A stretch of 64,000 bases of DNA from Hydrogenophaga sp. (GTDB taxonomy: Bacteria > Pseudomonadota > Gammaproteobacteria > Burkholderiales > Burkholderiaceae_C), in the NCBI GenBank assembly GCA_030653975.1, contig JAURYH010000021.1, positions 171,668 through 235,667 of the forward strand. Reading direction: 5' to 3'. The notes beneath the pieces are model-generated. The model did not search any database. It saw only the letters and a program-made list of their open reading frames with translations, and had not been told where the DNA came from. A program made the position numbers and the translations under genes. Positions 1-9,687 of this stretch are shown piece by piece (the stretch's first letter is position 1; each line of letters starts with the position of its first letter).

Positions 1-665
1 CCCGTGGCGTCATCGCCGATGTTCACTGCGGCCTGCATGAGCGAGGCGATCTCGCCCCGCAACGCATCCACCTCGACTTTCAGGCGCGCGCGCACCTCCT
101 CCATCGTCAGCCCCGAGTAGTGGGCATTGAGGAAGTTGGCCGCCTCCTGCAGCTGGGTCTGGGTGAAGTTCACCTGCGTGTGGATGATGCGGTTCTGCAC
201 ATCACCATCGGGTGACACCAGGATCACCAGCACACGGCGCTCGGACAGGCTCAGGAATTCGATGTGCCGGAACACCGAAGCGCGTCGCGGCGCCATCACG
301 ACGCCCACAAAATGCGACAGGCTGGACAACATCTGGGCGGCGTTGCTGATGACGCGCTGGGGCTGCCCCGCTTCGATGCCGTGCGTCCCCATGTCGCCCA
401 CCGCGGAGAACCCTTCCCGCCGCACCGTGAGCATCGTGTCCACAAACAGCCGGTAGCCCCGCGCCGTGGGAATGCGGCCCGCCGAGGTGTGCGGACTCGC
501 GATGAGGCCCAGCTCTTCCAGGTCGCTCATCACGTTGCGGATGGTGGCCGGCGACAGCTCCAGCCCCGCGGCCTTGGCCAGCGTGCGCGAACCCACGGGC
601 TGCCCGTCGGCGATGTATCGCTCGACAAGAGCCTTGAGCAACAGTTTGGCGCGGTCATCCAGCAT
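1..665 (-). CDS. hrcA: Heat-inducible transcription repressor HrcA (3' end outside window)
   Basis: Encodes the HrcA repressor of class I heat-shock genes (groESL, dnaK), a DNA-binding winged-helix protein that recognises CIRCE operators. About 221 residues are visible from [18 protein letters not shown]; the N-terminal winged-helix segment ([20 protein letters not shown]) is clear and the frame is open to the left edge, so roughly the last third is missing. I prefer the ATG at 665 over the one nine bases upstream at 674, because family members begin MLD and a -10-like TAGAAT lies 7 nt before it. It is divergent from the porin and near nadK and recN, a common betaproteobacterial order. No CIRCE element (TTAGCACTC-N9-GAGTGCTAA) is seen upstream, so autoregulation is not supported here. 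Confidence 0.93.
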   Translation of the reverse strand, partial: MLDDRAKLLLKALVERYIADGQPVGSRTLAKAAGLELSPATIRNVMSDLEELGLIASPHTSAGRIPTARGYRLFVDTMLTVRREGFSAVGDMGTHGIEAGQPQRVISNAAQMLSSLSHFVGVVMAPRRASVFRHIEFLSLSERRVLVILVSPDGDVQNRIIHTQVNFTQTQLQEAANFLNAHYSGLTMEEVRARLKVEVDALRGEIASLMQAAVNIGDDAT

Positions 666-672
666 GACAGCC

Positions 673-678
673 ATTCTA
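673..678 (-). promoter_or_regulatory. Candidate -10 (TAGAAT) for leaderless hrcA
   Basis: TAGAAT lies 7 nt upstream of the preferred hrcA ATG at 665, so transcription would start at or next to the start codon. No convincing -35 is visible. The same geometry recurs at nadK, the TPR gene, pth, coaD and the ArsR gene. Confidence 0.4.
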
Positions 679-784
679 AGGAAGCGCAGCACCCCAACAC
701 CGTCCAGTGCGTTTTGTACACAACAACTGTATTCACTGGCACACGAATTGCTGAGCAGATCGAAAGGCCATTCGTGCCAGCGGT

Positions 785-826
785 TCGTGCACCAAGGGCG
801 CCCAGACGCCCACCCTTGGTGCAACG
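785..826. repeat. Inverted repeat upstream of porin gene
   Basis: Arms GCACCAAGGG (789-798) and CCCTTGGTGC (813-822) are perfect complements around a 14-nt loop. Pairing extends outward (TCGT/ACGA) with a one-base bulge. No T-run follows. It sits in the hrcA-porin intergenic region 113 bp before the porin start, so it could be an operator or a structured 5' leader. Function unknown. Confidence 0.5.
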
Positions 827-938
827 AGCGGCCACGGATCCGTCGAGCGCAGCGAAGTGCCCCCGTGACGCTCCGCTATCGCCGGCCGGATGGCCTTTGT
901 CGTGTCCCCCACCCTGTTGTTCAACTGGAGAAAAATTC

Positions 939-1934
939 ATGAAGTCTGCTTTCAAACATCTGGCCCTCGGCTCTGCCGTTTTCCTGACCGCACTCGGTGC
1001 GCAGGCCCAGAGTTCCGTTTCGGTCTACGGCCTGCTCGACCTCAGCATGGGCTCGACCAAGGCCCCGGGTGGCGCATCGGTCAAGTCTGTTGACAGCGGA
1101 AAAATGACCACCAGCTATTTCGGCTTTGGCGGCAAGGAAGATCTGGGCGGCGGCCTGTCGGCGGTATTCAAACTGGAGAGCTTCATGCGCGCCAACACCG
1201 GCGCCCAGGGCCGGTTCGACGGAGACCCCGCCTTCTCACGTTCGGCCAACGTCGGTCTGTCCCACCAGGACTACGGCACGTTGACCTTCGGGCGCAACAC
1301 CACCGCGCTGTTCGTTTCCACACTCATGTACAACGCCTTCGGCGACTCCTTCGGCTACTCCCCCAGCATCCGCCACTACTTCACCAGCGGCACCACCACC
1401 GGTGACACCGGCTGGAGCGACTCCTTCGCCTACGCCAGCCCGACGTTCGGCGGCGTGCGTTTTGGTGTCTCGGGTGCGAACAAGAACAGCGGTTCCGCCG
1501 TCAGCAACGGCGGCAACTGGAGTGCCAACGTGGGTTATGGCGCTGGCCCCGTGTCGGCATCGCTGGTGGTGCAGCGTGTGAAGAAAGACGGCGCCAGCCC
1601 GGTGGCCGACACCCGCACCACCCAGCTCGGCGGCTCTTACGACTTCGGCGTGGTCAAGGCCTTCGCCCAGTACGGCGAAGTCGAAAACCTGAGCACGCCC
1701 AACACCTACAAGATCAGCGGTCTGGGCGCACGCTTCCCCATCGGCACAGGGGCCCTGCTGGCGCAATGGGGCCAGATCAGCCCCGAGAGCGGCGCGGATC
1801 GCAAAACCCTGTCGTTCGGCTATGTGCACTCGCTGTCCAAGCGGACCGAGCTGTACGCCGTGGGCATGAGCGACAAGGTGGAAGGCCTGTCCAGCGGCTC
1901 GGGTTACTCCCTGGGTATCCGTCACCGCTTCTGA
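939..1934 (+). CDS. Outer-membrane porin (Gram-negative porin family)
   Basis: Predicted trimeric 16-strand general porin for passive diffusion across the outer membrane; substrate unknown. The 331-residue product starts with a classic signal peptide (MKSAFKHLALGSAVFLTALGAQAQ, cleavage after AQAQ), continues as SSVSVYGLLDLSMG, the usual first strand of burkholderial porins, and ends RHRF with the terminal Phe required by the BAM assembly machinery. The reading frame is open far upstream, but the start at 939 is fixed by the signal peptide and a GGAG 10 nt before it. A hairpin follows at 1971-2001. It is monocistronic and has its own 5' region with an inverted repeat. Confidence 0.9.
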   Translation: MKSAFKHLALGSAVFLTALGAQAQSSVSVYGLLDLSMGSTKAPGGASVKSVDSGKMTTSYFGFGGKEDLGGGLSAVFKLESFMRANTGAQGRFDGDPAFSRSANVGLSHQDYGTLTFGRNTTALFVSTLMYNAFGDSFGYSPSIRHYFTSGTTTGDTGWSDSFAYASPTFGGVRFGVSGANKNSGSAVSNGGNWSANVGYGAGPVSASLVVQRVKKDGASPVADTRTTQLGGSYDFGVVKAFAQYGEVENLSTPNTYKISGLGARFPIGTGALLAQWGQISPESGADRKTLSFGYVHSLSKRTELYAVGMSDKVEGLSSGSGYSLGIRHRF

Positions 1935-1970
1935 TGCAATAGGGGCGTTGGGCACCCCTCTTGAACAGGG

Positions 1971-2012
1971 CTGTCCGGTCTGGCGCGAGCCGTCCGGACA
2001 GCTCCAGTTTGT
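1971..2012 (+). terminator. Probable porin terminator hairpin
   Basis: CTGTCCGG (1971-1978) pairs with CCGGACAG (1994-2001), followed by a weak T-rich tail (CAGTTT). A smaller AGGGG/CCCCT hairpin precedes it around 1940-1959. Confidence 0.5.
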
Positions 2013-2095
2013 CTGTCGCGCACAGGAACGCACCCCTCGTGCAGTGCGGCTGAATCACAAGGGTTTTCAGGCGGGTCGGTGCCTTGCGGCTATGT

Positions 2096-2101
2096 TGTAA
2101 T
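2096..2101 (+). promoter_or_regulatory. Candidate -10 (TGTAAT) for leaderless nadK
   Basis: TGTAAT ends exactly 6 nt before the nadK ATG at 2108 and no Shine-Dalgarno sequence lies between. No good -35 is visible. Confidence 0.4.
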
Positions 2102-2107
2102 TTGTGC

Positions 2108-3025
2108 ATGAGTCTGCAGCCCGACACCCGCTCCGCACCCGCCCCTGCCGTGCGAACCCTGCGTTTTTCGCATGTGGCCATCATCGGGAAATACCAGGCG
2201 CCTGGTTCGCGCGACGTGGTGGACGAGGTCGCCCACTTCCTGCACGCCGAAGGCTGCGATGTTTCACTGGAGCGCGAAACCGCGCTCAACACCGGCCTGC
2301 TGCAATACCCGTCGCTGGACGTGCCCGCCATGGGCCAGGCCTGTGATCTCGCGCTGGTGGTCGGTGGCGACGGCACCATGCTGGGCATCGGCCGGCAGCT
2401 CGCGCGCTATGGCGTGCCGCTCGTGGGCATCAACCAGGGGCGCCTGGGTTTCATCACCGATATCCCTTTCGGCAGCTACCGAGAAAAGTTGCGCGCCATC
2501 CTGCACGGTGAATACGAAGAAGACCCTCGCGCCCTGTTGGCGGCCAGCGTCTGGCGCGACGGCCGCTGCGTGTTCGAGGCCACCGCACTCAACGACGTGG
2601 TGGTCAACCGCGGTGGGGTGGCCAGCATGATCGAGCTGCGCGTGGAGGTGGACGGCCATTTCGTGGCCAACCAGCGCGCCGACGGCCTGATCATCGCCAC
2701 CTCGACGGGCTCCACCGCCTATTCGCTGTCGGCCGGCGGTCCGCTGCTGCACCCGGCCATTGGCGGCTGGGTGATGGTGCCGATCGCCCCGCACACGCTG
2801 TCCAACCGCCCCATCGTGCTGCCGGCCCAATGCGAAATCGCGGTCGAGATCGTGTCGGGCAAAGACGCCAGTGCCAATTTCGACATGCAGTCCCTCACCA
2901 GCCTGCTGCACGGTGACCGCATCGTGGTGCGGCGCTCCGAGCACACGCTGCGGCTGCTGCACCCGGTGGGCTGGAGCTACTTCGACACGTTGCGCAAGAA
3001 ACTGCACTGGAACGAAGGCGGCTGA
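2108..3025 (+). CDS. nadK: NAD kinase
   Basis: Phosphorylates NAD+ to NADP+, using ATP or polyphosphate, in the cytoplasm. The 305-residue product carries the family GGDGT motif (residues 86-90, [13 protein letters not shown]), the [11 protein letters not shown] segment, and the NAD-binding core [20 protein letters not shown] followed by [15 protein letters not shown]. An in-frame TTG at 2084 would add eight residues, but the ATG at 2108 gives the normal length and is preceded by a leaderless-type -10. It lies 57 bp ahead of recN, the order also found in enterobacteria (grpE/nadK/recN). Confidence 0.96.
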   Translation: MSLQPDTRSAPAPAVRTLRFSHVAIIGKYQAPGSRDVVDEVAHFLHAEGCDVSLERETALNTGLLQYPSLDVPAMGQACDLALVVGGDGTMLGIGRQLARYGVPLVGINQGRLGFITDIPFGSYREKLRAILHGEYEEDPRALLAASVWRDGRCVFEATALNDVVVNRGGVASMIELRVEVDGHFVANQRADGLIIATSTGSTAYSLSAGGPLLHPAIGGWVMVPIAPHTLSNRPIVLPAQCEIAVEIVSGKDASANFDMQSLTSLLHGDRIVVRRSEHTLRLLHPVGWSYFDTLRKKLHWNEGG

Positions 3026-3082
3026 AATACCGGTCAAAATACGACCGCTTCATCCACCGCTGCTCCTCTCCCTTTCACGCCC

Positions 3083-4726
3083 ATGAGCCTCAGACGCATC
3101 GTTTTGCGCGACTTCGTCATCGTGCAGTCGCTGGACCTGGAACTGAACCAGGGCTTTTGCGTGCTCACGGGGGAGACCGGCGCCGGCAAGTCCATCCTGA
3201 TCGACGCCCTGCAGCTGGCGCTGGGTGCGCGGGCCGACAGCGGTGTGGTGCGCGAAGGGGCTGCGCGGTGCGAGATTGCCGCTGAATTTGATCTGCCGCC
3301 CCACCTGGCACCGTGGCTGGAAGAACAAGGGTTCACGCACGACGACCAACTGCTGCTGCGGCGCACCGTGGACACCGATGGCCGCAGCCGCGCGTGGATC
3401 AACGGCAGCGCCGCCACCATGGCGCAGCTCAAGGCCCTGGCCAGTGACCTCGTGGACATCCATGGCCAGCACGCCTGGCAAAGCCTGACCCGGTCCGATG
3501 CCGTGCGGGCCCTGCTCGACGGCTACGCCGGCATCGACACCACCGCCGCCAACCAGGCCTGGACCCAGTGGCGGCTGCGCCGCAAGGCGCTGGAAACGGC
3601 CACCGAGCGCCAGAGCACCCTGCGGCAGGAGAGCGAACGGCTGGCCTGGCAGATCGCCGAGCTCGACAAGCTCCAGCCCGCAGCCGGTGAATGGGAAGAG
3701 CTCAACAGCCAGCACAGCCGTCTGGCCAATGCCCAGGCCTTGCTGGACGCGGCCAACGCGGCCACGCTGGCGCTGGAAGAGGAGGAGCCCAGCGCAGCAG
3801 CCCTGATCCACCGCGCGCTGTCAGCCTTGCAGGCCCAGGCCAGCATCGAACCCCAGTTCAGCGGGCCGGTGGAAGCACTGGAAGCCGCCCTGGCTCAGGT
3901 ACAGGACACCGTGCACAGCCTGCACCAGTACAGCCGCCGCACGGATCTGGACCCCGCCGGCCTGGCTGCGCTGGACGAGCGGATGGGTCTCTGGATGTCG
4001 CTCGCCCGGCGCTACCGTCGGCCCCCCGAGGAGCTGGCCGCGCTGCATGCGCAGTGGCAGTCGGAGCTCGCCGGCGTGGATCAGGCGCTGGATCTGGCCG
4101 CTCTGAAGGCCGCCGAGCGCGAGGTCTGGCAGGCTTTCACCGCCGAACTGCAGACGCTGAGCAAACGGCGCCAGCAAGCCGCGCCCAAACTCGCCAAAGC
4201 GGTCACCGAAACCATGCAGACCCTGGGCCTGCAGGGTGGCCGCTTCGAAGTCGCGCTGCAGAGGCTCGACGAACCGCAGGCCCACGGCTGGGAACAGGTG
4301 GAGTTTCTGGTGGCGGGCCACGCCGGCGTGAGTCCGCGCCCCGTGGGCAAGGTGGCATCGGGGGGCGAGCTCTCGCGCATCGCGCTCGCCATCTCGGTCG
4401 TCACCAGCCAGCTCGGGCAGGCACCCACGCTGATCTTTGACGAAGTGGACGCGGGCATCGGCGGCGCCGTCGCCCACACCGTGGGCCAACTGCTGCGCCA
4501 GCTGGGCCAGGACCGCCAGGTGCTCGCCGTGACCCACCTGCCCCAGGTCGCCGCCTGCGCCGACCACCACCTGCTGGTGAGCAAACAGCTGCAGGGCCCG
4601 CAGACCCTGAGCACGGTCGCCCCCATCACCCGCGATCACCGGGTGGTGGAACTCGCCCGCATGCTCGGCGGCAACGAACGCTCCGAAGTTTCGCTCGCCC
4701 ACGCCCGCGAGCTGCTCACGCCATGA
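3083..4726 (+). CDS. recN: DNA repair protein RecN
   Basis: SMC-like ATPase that acts on double-strand breaks in recombinational repair. The 547-residue protein has Walker A GETGAGKS (residues 30-37) in the N-terminal head, a long central Ala/Gln/Leu-rich coiled coil (about 150-370), then the ABC signature [14 protein letters not shown] and Walker [13 protein letters not shown] in the C-terminal head, so the split ATPase head is complete. It ends with ATGA, the A of its TGA stop shared with the rapZ start, which indicates translational coupling. Confidence 0.96.
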   Translation: MSLRRIVLRDFVIVQSLDLELNQGFCVLTGETGAGKSILIDALQLALGARADSGVVREGAARCEIAAEFDLPPHLAPWLEEQGFTHDDQLLLRRTVDTDGRSRAWINGSAATMAQLKALASDLVDIHGQHAWQSLTRSDAVRALLDGYAGIDTTAANQAWTQWRLRRKALETATERQSTLRQESERLAWQIAELDKLQPAAGEWEELNSQHSRLANAQALLDAANAATLALEEEEPSAAALIHRALSALQAQASIEPQFSGPVEALEAALAQVQDTVHSLHQYSRRTDLDPAGLAALDERMGLWMSLARRYRRPPEELAALHAQWQSELAGVDQALDLAALKAAEREVWQAFTAELQTLSKRRQQAAPKLAKAVTETMQTLGLQGGRFEVALQRLDEPQAHGWEQVEFLVAGHAGVSPRPVGKVASGGELSRIALAISVVTSQLGQAPTLIFDEVDAGIGGAVAHTVGQLLRQLGQDRQVLAVTHLPQVAACADHHLLVSKQLQGPQTLSTVAPITRDHRVVELARMLGGNERSEVSLAHARELLTP

Positions 4727-5670
4727 ACGCCACCGTTCTCCCGCCTGCCGCCGTCGCCAGCGAAGCGTCCCCCGCGATCGAGCTGGTGCTGATCACCGGC
4801 ATGTCGGGCTCGGGCAAGTCGATCGCGCTGACCGCACTGGAGGATCTCGGTTTCTATTGCGTGGACAATCTCCCACCGGAGCTGCTGGCCCCATTCATCG
4901 CCCTGGAGCAGACTCATCGCGCCAGCAAAGTGGCCATCGCCATGGATGTGCGCAGTGCAGCCTCCCTGCCGGGTCTGCCCGAACGGCTTGAGCAGGTCAG
5001 GAAGCAGCCTGGAGAGAACATCCACCTGCGCACCGTGTTCCTGGAAGCGACCACCGACACCCTGGTGAGGCGCTTCTCCGAAACGCGGCGCCTGCATCCG
5101 CTTTCGCTCAAACAAGCCGACGACCAGCACCGCGCGCTCACCGACGCCATCGAACACGAACGAGAGCTGCTGTCGGAGCTGCGTGAACGTGCGCTGGTGC
5201 TTGACACCAGCCTCATCCGGCCAGCCCAGCTGCGCAGCCACATCAAGGACCTGCTGGGTACCGGACAAGCCCCGCTCACCCTGGTGTTCGAGTCCTTTGC
5301 CTTCAAGCGTGGCGTGCCGATGGACGCCGACTTCGTCTTCGACGTGCGCATGCTGCCGAACCCGCACTACGAACCCGCACTCAAACCCCTGACCGGGCGC
5401 GACGAACCGGTGGCCCGCTACCTGGCCGAACAGGCCGAGGTGCAGGCCATGGAACAGCAGATCGGCGCATTCCTGCGCCACTGGCTGCCCCAGATGCTGA
5501 GAGACCACCGCAGCTATGTCACCGTGGCCATCGGCTGCACCGGCGGGCAGCACCGCTCGGTCTACCTGGTCGAGCGGCTGGCACAGGCTTTTGCGGCCGA
5601 CTGGGCCACCCGGCTGCGGCACCGGGAAATCGATGGCTGGCCAGCCTCCGCGCGATCCGCCATGCCGTGA
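4723..5670 (+). CDS. rapZ: RNase adapter RapZ / nucleotide-binding protein
   Basis: RapZ-family P-loop protein; in enterobacteria it guides RNase E to the GlmZ small RNA and senses glucosamine-6-phosphate. Here the function is inferred from family. The 315-residue product has Walker A GMSGSGKS (residues 26-33), the family segment [12 protein letters not shown], and the conserved C-terminal [20 protein letters not shown]. It starts inside the recN stop (4-bp overlap). In many proteobacteria rapZ sits with PTS/rpoN genes; pairing with recN is a local arrangement. Confidence 0.93.
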   Translation: MNATVLPPAAVASEASPAIELVLITGMSGSGKSIALTALEDLGFYCVDNLPPELLAPFIALEQTHRASKVAIAMDVRSAASLPGLPERLEQVRKQPGENIHLRTVFLEATTDTLVRRFSETRRLHPLSLKQADDQHRALTDAIEHERELLSELRERALVLDTSLIRPAQLRSHIKDLLGTGQAPLTLVFESFAFKRGVPMDADFVFDVRMLPNPHYEPALKPLTGRDEPVARYLAEQAEVQAMEQQIGAFLRHWLPQMLRDHRSYVTVAIGCTGGQHRSVYLVERLAQAFAADWATRLRHREIDGWPASARSAMP

Positions 5671-5703
5671 TCCAAGGCGCATGGCGCATGGCCATGCGGA
5701 ACC

Positions 5704-6804
5704 TCAATCGGGCAGCTGCATGAGCAACTGGCGCACGGGTGCTGGCAGGCCCAGCGCGTCAAGGCCCTCCATGTCCACCCAGCGCCCGCTGCCATCGCCA
5801 GACACCGGCGTGTGAGGCATCTCCAGCAACAACGGATGCAGGCGCAGTTCACGGTGCGTGAGGCTGTGCGCCACCGGCGCCAAGGCCTGCATGCGGCCGG
5901 TGTTCGGCGGCAGTACCGCCAGGGCCGAGGCCTCGTCGGCAAACACGGGCGTGCAAAACAGCCCGGCCCAGATGCCCGGGTTCGGACGGCGCTCCAGCCA
6001 GATCCGGTGCGCCCCGTCGTCCGACGCTGAACGCAGCACGAGCAGCCACCAGCTTTCGTGTCGCCGTTTGAGGGTTCGGGTCTTGACGGGATAGCGGTTG
6101 GCCGTGCCGTCCTGACCCGACCGGCACAGGGCCAGCACCGGACACGCCGCACACGACGGCCGGCTGCGCGAGCACAGCGTGGCGCCCAGGTCCATCAGCC
6201 CTTGCGTGTAGGCCACCATGTCGCCCGCTGCGGGTTGCTCGGGCAGCAAGGCCTGTGCGATCTCCCACAGACGGCGCTGCTGCGCGGCCTGTGCCAGGTC
6301 CCCGTCAAACGCCAGCAGACGCGTGAGCACGCGCCGCACGTTGCCATCCAGAATCGACACCCGCTCGCCATGGCAGAACGCGGCAATCGCCGCCGCTGTC
6401 GATGCACCGATGCCCGGCAGGGTCTGCAGTTCGCTGGACGTTGACGGGAAAACCCCCGCGTGCTGCGCCACCACCACCTGGGCGCAGCGGTGCAGGTTGC
6501 GCGCCCGGCTGTAGTAACCCAGGCCACTCCAGAGCGCCATCACCTCATCGGGTGTTGCGACGGCCAGGGCCTGCACATCCGGAAACCGAGACAGGAAGCG
6601 CGGGTAGTAGTCCAACACGGTGCTGACCTGTGTCTGTTGCAGCATGACTTCGGACAGCCACACGCGGTAAGGGTCGCGCGTCCCCTGCCAGGGCAGTCCA
6701 TGGCGCCCGCTGTGGCGTTGCCACTGCATCAGCACCTGTGAAAATTCGACAGGCAGGGTGGCTCCGGCAACCGCTGGTTTCCCGCATTCCGGCGCAACGC
6801 TCAT
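5704..6804 (-). CDS. mutY: A/G-specific adenine glycosylase
   Basis: Removes adenine mispaired with 8-oxoguanine or G (base-excision repair). The 366-residue protein has the catalytic Glu in LSEVMLQQTQV (E52), a helix-hairpin-helix LPGIGASTAAAI, catalytic Asp in LDGNVRRVL (D153), the [4Fe-4S] motif C211-x6-C218-x2-C221-x5-C227, and a C-terminal NUDIX-like 8-oxoG recognition domain (about 240-366). It overlaps the upstream dynamin-like gene by 4 bp (ATGA) and is convergent with rapZ (33-bp gap). Together with mutM just upstream it forms a GO-repair neighbourhood. Confidence 0.96.
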   Translation of the reverse strand: MSVAPECGKPAVAGATLPVEFSQVLMQWQRHSGRHGLPWQGTRDPYRVWLSEVMLQQTQVSTVLDYYPRFLSRFPDVQALAVATPDEVMALWSGLGYYSRARNLHRCAQVVVAQHAGVFPSTSSELQTLPGIGASTAAAIAAFCHGERVSILDGNVRRVLTRLLAFDGDLAQAAQQRRLWEIAQALLPEQPAAGDMVAYTQGLMDLGATLCSRSRPSCAACPVLALCRSGQDGTANRYPVKTRTLKRRHESWWLLVLRSASDDGAHRIWLERRPNPGIWAGLFCTPVFADEASALAVLPPNTGRMQALAPVAHSLTHRELRLHPLLLEMPHTPVSGDGSGRWVDMEGLDALGLPAPVRQLLMQLPD

Positions 6805-8735
6805 GCCGCGATGGATTGGGTTTCGGGCGCGGCAAGAAGGTGGTTGGTCAATTCGGCCAGCTTGGCGTCGGCCAGGTTCAGCTGGCTTTGCTGGCTCTGC
6901 AACTCGCGGATGCGCTCATCCAGCCCGCCAGCGGCCTGCTGGATGCGCGAGACGGCTTCGATGCGGCGGGTGAAGTTGCGCCGACGCTCGCGCAGTTGTG
7001 CATCCAGCTGGGCCGCGGCCGACTTGTTCCAGAGCTCCACTTCATTGACTGCGGTGTCGTACACCACGCGCAGACGGCTCATGAGCGCGCGCGCCAGCCG
7101 TTCGGCAAACTCGGGTTGCGCCAGCCGCAGGGCGTTGCCCAGGCTCAGGTACTGCAGGTGGCTTTTTTCGATCAGCGCCAGGTCTTTGTGGTACGCCGCC
7201 AGTTGGGGCGGCTCGGGCGGTTGCAAAGAGAACCCGTACTCCGCGTTCAGGTTCTTGAAACTGCCCTTCAGCATGGCCTGGATCTCTGCCGCCAACTGAT
7301 CGGCCCGGTTCAGATCGACGGCCAGCCGCTCGAAGGCCTTGCGGTAGGCGCTCCGCACACCGAGCTTGATACCCGGCTGCTTGAGCGCTCGCGCCAGCTC
7401 CGACACGCGGTCCTTGAGATGCGTGTTGCCCAACAGGGCAAACAGGTCCTTGAGCAGACGCAGGTGCACCGAACGTACCGCCTGGATCTTGGCACCGCTG
7501 GCATCAAAGTCGGCCTGCTCCTGTTCGATGCGCAGTCGCATCTGCTTGATCACGCCGGTGTTCTTGCCCCGCAGGCCGTCAAGTTCCTGGATCTGCTCCA
7601 GGATGTCGCGGGCCCGGGTGTGCACCAGCCGACCGGTTTCCTGGCGCAACGACTGGATGCCTTTGGACACCGATTCGGCCAGGATGCGCCGGCGCTGACC
7701 CAGCAAGCCTTCCCCAAGAGCGGTTTCGAGTTCCATCAGGTTGCTCGCCTGCAGCAGCTTGTCGTCCCGGCTGACCTTGGCCAGCAAACCCTTTTGCGCC
7801 GACACCGCCAGCACCTGTTGCGGCGACAGCCCCAGGATCTCCGCCGAATCGGAGCGCTGCGACGCGATCTGCAATTGCACCTGCTCGGGCGAGCTCAGCG
7901 CATCCCACATGGTGTCGATCTTGTTGAGCACCACCAGGCGCGAGGCCTTGTCCTCCCCCACGACAGACAGGTGCTCCCGCCAGATGCCGAGATCGGACTT
8001 GGTCACGCCGGTGTCGGCCGCCAGGATGAAGACCACCGCGTGCGCCTGGGGCAGCAGGCTGACCGTCAACTCGGGTTCGGCACCGATGGCGTTGAGCCCC
8101 GGGGTGTCCAGGATCACCAGTCCCTGCTTGAGCAGGGGATGGGCCATGTTGATCAGCGCATGGCGCCACCTGGGAACCTCGATCAACCCGTCCGAGCCCA
8201 CCAGGGGGTTTTCGTTCGGCGTTTCGTGGTTCCAGAAGCCCAGGGAAGTGGCCTCGGCCTGGCTGACGCGGCGCACTTCGGCGACCTTCTGGATCGCGCG
8301 CGCGAGTTGCTGGGGATCGTTGACGTCCAGGTCCACCCGCTCCCATTTGTCGGGGGCGTTGCGCCAGTCCAGCAGCGACCGGGGTTGCAAGCGGGTTTCA
8401 ATCGGCAGCAGCCGCAGGCAGGGTGGCACTTCAGCGTCGTAACCCAGCTCGGTGGGGCACATGGTGGTGCGCCCGGCACTGGCCGGCATGATGCGCCGCC
8501 CGTAACCGGCAAAAAAAACCGCATTGATCAGCTCGGATTTGCCTCGCGAGAACTCGGCCACGAAGGCCACCATGATCTTGTCGTTCTTGACCTGGGTATG
8601 CAACTGGTCCAGCCGTTCCCGCACCCCCGCTTCCAGCAGGTCGTGGTCGCTCAGCCAGTCGGACAGGAGCTTGAGTCGCAGGGCAAACTGCTTGCGCCAA
8701 ACACTGTGCTCGTCAAATTCCTGATTGAAAGTCAT
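6801..8735 (-). CDS. Dynamin-family GTPase
   Basis: Bacterial dynamin-like large GTPase, presumably acting on membranes; exact role unknown. The 644-residue product has G1 FSRGKSELINAVFF, G3 DTPGLNAIG and G4 NKID in an N-terminal GTPase domain (about 60-330), followed by a long helical region rich in Gln/Glu/Leu with predicted coiled coils. The frame extends 40 codons further upstream, but the ATG at 8735 (MTFNQEFDEH) avoids an unlikely Cys/Pro-rich leader. A -10-like TATATT lies in the 44-bp gap after mutM. It is co-transcribed with mutY (ATGA overlap). Confidence 0.85.
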   Translation of the reverse strand: MTFNQEFDEHSVWRKQFALRLKLLSDWLSDHDLLEAGVRERLDQLHTQVKNDKIMVAFVAEFSRGKSELINAVFFAGYGRRIMPASAGRTTMCPTELGYDAEVPPCLRLLPIETRLQPRSLLDWRNAPDKWERVDLDVNDPQQLARAIQKVAEVRRVSQAEATSLGFWNHETPNENPLVGSDGLIEVPRWRHALINMAHPLLKQGLVILDTPGLNAIGAEPELTVSLLPQAHAVVFILAADTGVTKSDLGIWREHLSVVGEDKASRLVVLNKIDTMWDALSSPEQVQLQIASQRSDSAEILGLSPQQVLAVSAQKGLLAKVSRDDKLLQASNLMELETALGEGLLGQRRRILAESVSKGIQSLRQETGRLVHTRARDILEQIQELDGLRGKNTGVIKQMRLRIEQEQADFDASGAKIQAVRSVHLRLLKDLFALLGNTHLKDRVSELARALKQPGIKLGVRSAYRKAFERLAVDLNRADQLAAEIQAMLKGSFKNLNAEYGFSLQPPEPPQLAAYHKDLALIEKSHLQYLSLGNALRLAQPEFAERLARALMSRLRVVYDTAVNEVELWNKSAAAQLDAQLRERRRNFTRRIEAVSRIQQAAGGLDERIRELQSQQSQLNLADAKLAELTNHLLAAPETQSIAA

Positions 8736-8779
8736 GTAGCTGTTTTCTGCGTTCTGGGCAATATAGCATCGGACCGCTT

Positions 8780-9595
8780 TCAGGCACGTTGGCATTGTGG
8801 GCAGAAAAACGACGAGCGCTGGCCCTGCCGGATGGACCGGATCGGCGTCGCACAAACCCTGCAGGCCTGCCCCTCCCGACCGTACACCATGGCATCGAGC
8901 TGGAAATAACCGGTCTGACCCTCGGCGCTGGAAAAGTCACGCAATGTGCTTCCGCCCAGCGCCAGGGCGCGCTGCAAAACCGCCACGATGGCGCCATGCA
9001 GGCGCACCGCCCGGGGCCTGCTGATCCGGTCAGCCCTCAGCGTGGGGCGCAGACCCGCCATGAACAGCGCCTCCGACGCGTAGATATTGCCCACACCCAC
9101 GACGATATCGCCCGCCATCAGCACCTGCTTGATGCTGGCGCGGCGTTGCTGCAAGGCCTGATGGAACATGACCGGATCAAACCCGACTTCCAGCGGTTCG
9201 ACGCCCAGACTGCCCAGCAGCTTGAGCGCCCGTGGGTCGTCCAGGGAATCGACATGCACCACAGCGCCAAAACGCCTCGGGTCGTGCAGCCGCAGCGTGC
9301 CGCGGCTGGTCTGCAGCTCAAAATGGTCGTGCACCCCACGGGGCGCCAACCCGGGGGCGAACTGCAGACTGCCCGACATGCCCAGGTGCAACAACAACAG
9401 ACCCCGATCCAGGTGCAGCAGCAGGTATTTGCCACGCCGCGCGACACGGCCCACGTTTTGCCCGATCAATGCCTCGGGCGCACAACCCAGCGGCCAGCGC
9501 AGGGGTTTGCCCAGTTGCACCCCCAACACACGGGCACCCGCAATGCGATCGGCAAAACTCCGGCGGGTGACTTCAACTTCGGGCAGTTCGGGCAT
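8780..9595 (-). CDS. mutM: Formamidopyrimidine-DNA glycosylase
   Basis: Bifunctional glycosylase/AP lyase that removes 8-oxoguanine opposite C. The 271-residue product begins MPELPEVE with the catalytic Pro2/Glu3, has the [10 protein letters not shown] strand with the conserved Lys, the H2TH region ([12 protein letters not shown]) and a C-terminal zinc finger CRVC...CPQC. It is divergent from the TPR-lolB-ispE operon (92-bp gap) and upstream of the dynamin-mutY pair. Confidence 0.97.
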   Translation of the reverse strand: MPELPEVEVTRRSFADRIAGARVLGVQLGKPLRWPLGCAPEALIGQNVGRVARRGKYLLLHLDRGLLLLHLGMSGSLQFAPGLAPRGVHDHFELQTSRGTLRLHDPRRFGAVVHVDSLDDPRALKLLGSLGVEPLEVGFDPVMFHQALQQRRASIKQVLMAGDIVVGVGNIYASEALFMAGLRPTLRADRISRPRAVRLHGAIVAVLQRALALGGSTLRDFSSAEGQTGYFQLDAMVYGREGQACRVCATPIRSIRQGQRSSFFCPQCQRA

Positions 9596-9675
9596 GGAGC
9601 AAGGTGTTTTTTCGGTGGATGCCGGAACAGTTCACAGGCCTTCGGATCACACCCCGTACCCATCCACCCTTCCAT

Positions 9676-9681
9676 TATCAT
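9676..9681 (+). promoter_or_regulatory. Candidate -10 (TATCAT) for leaderless TPR gene
   Basis: TATCAT ends 6 nt before the ATG at 9688. A competing ATG at 9680 opens only a three-codon frame (MNE, stop) and would lie upstream of the predicted transcription start. Confidence 0.45.
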
Positions 9682-9687
9682 GAACGA

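Noticed and set aside
264..938. Long upstream extension of the porin reading frame
   Set aside because: It runs through hrcA antisense and lacks codon-like sequence; the signal peptide at 939 fixes the porin start.
666..938. CIRCE operator upstream of hrcA
   Set aside because: No TTAGCACTC-N9-GAGTGCTAA-like sequence; the visible repeat has different arms.
6738..8909. 723-codon plus-strand frame opposite the dynamin-like gene
   Set aside because: High-GC shadow frame; product is His/Gln/Arg-rich without any domain, while the minus strand has clear GTPase motifs.
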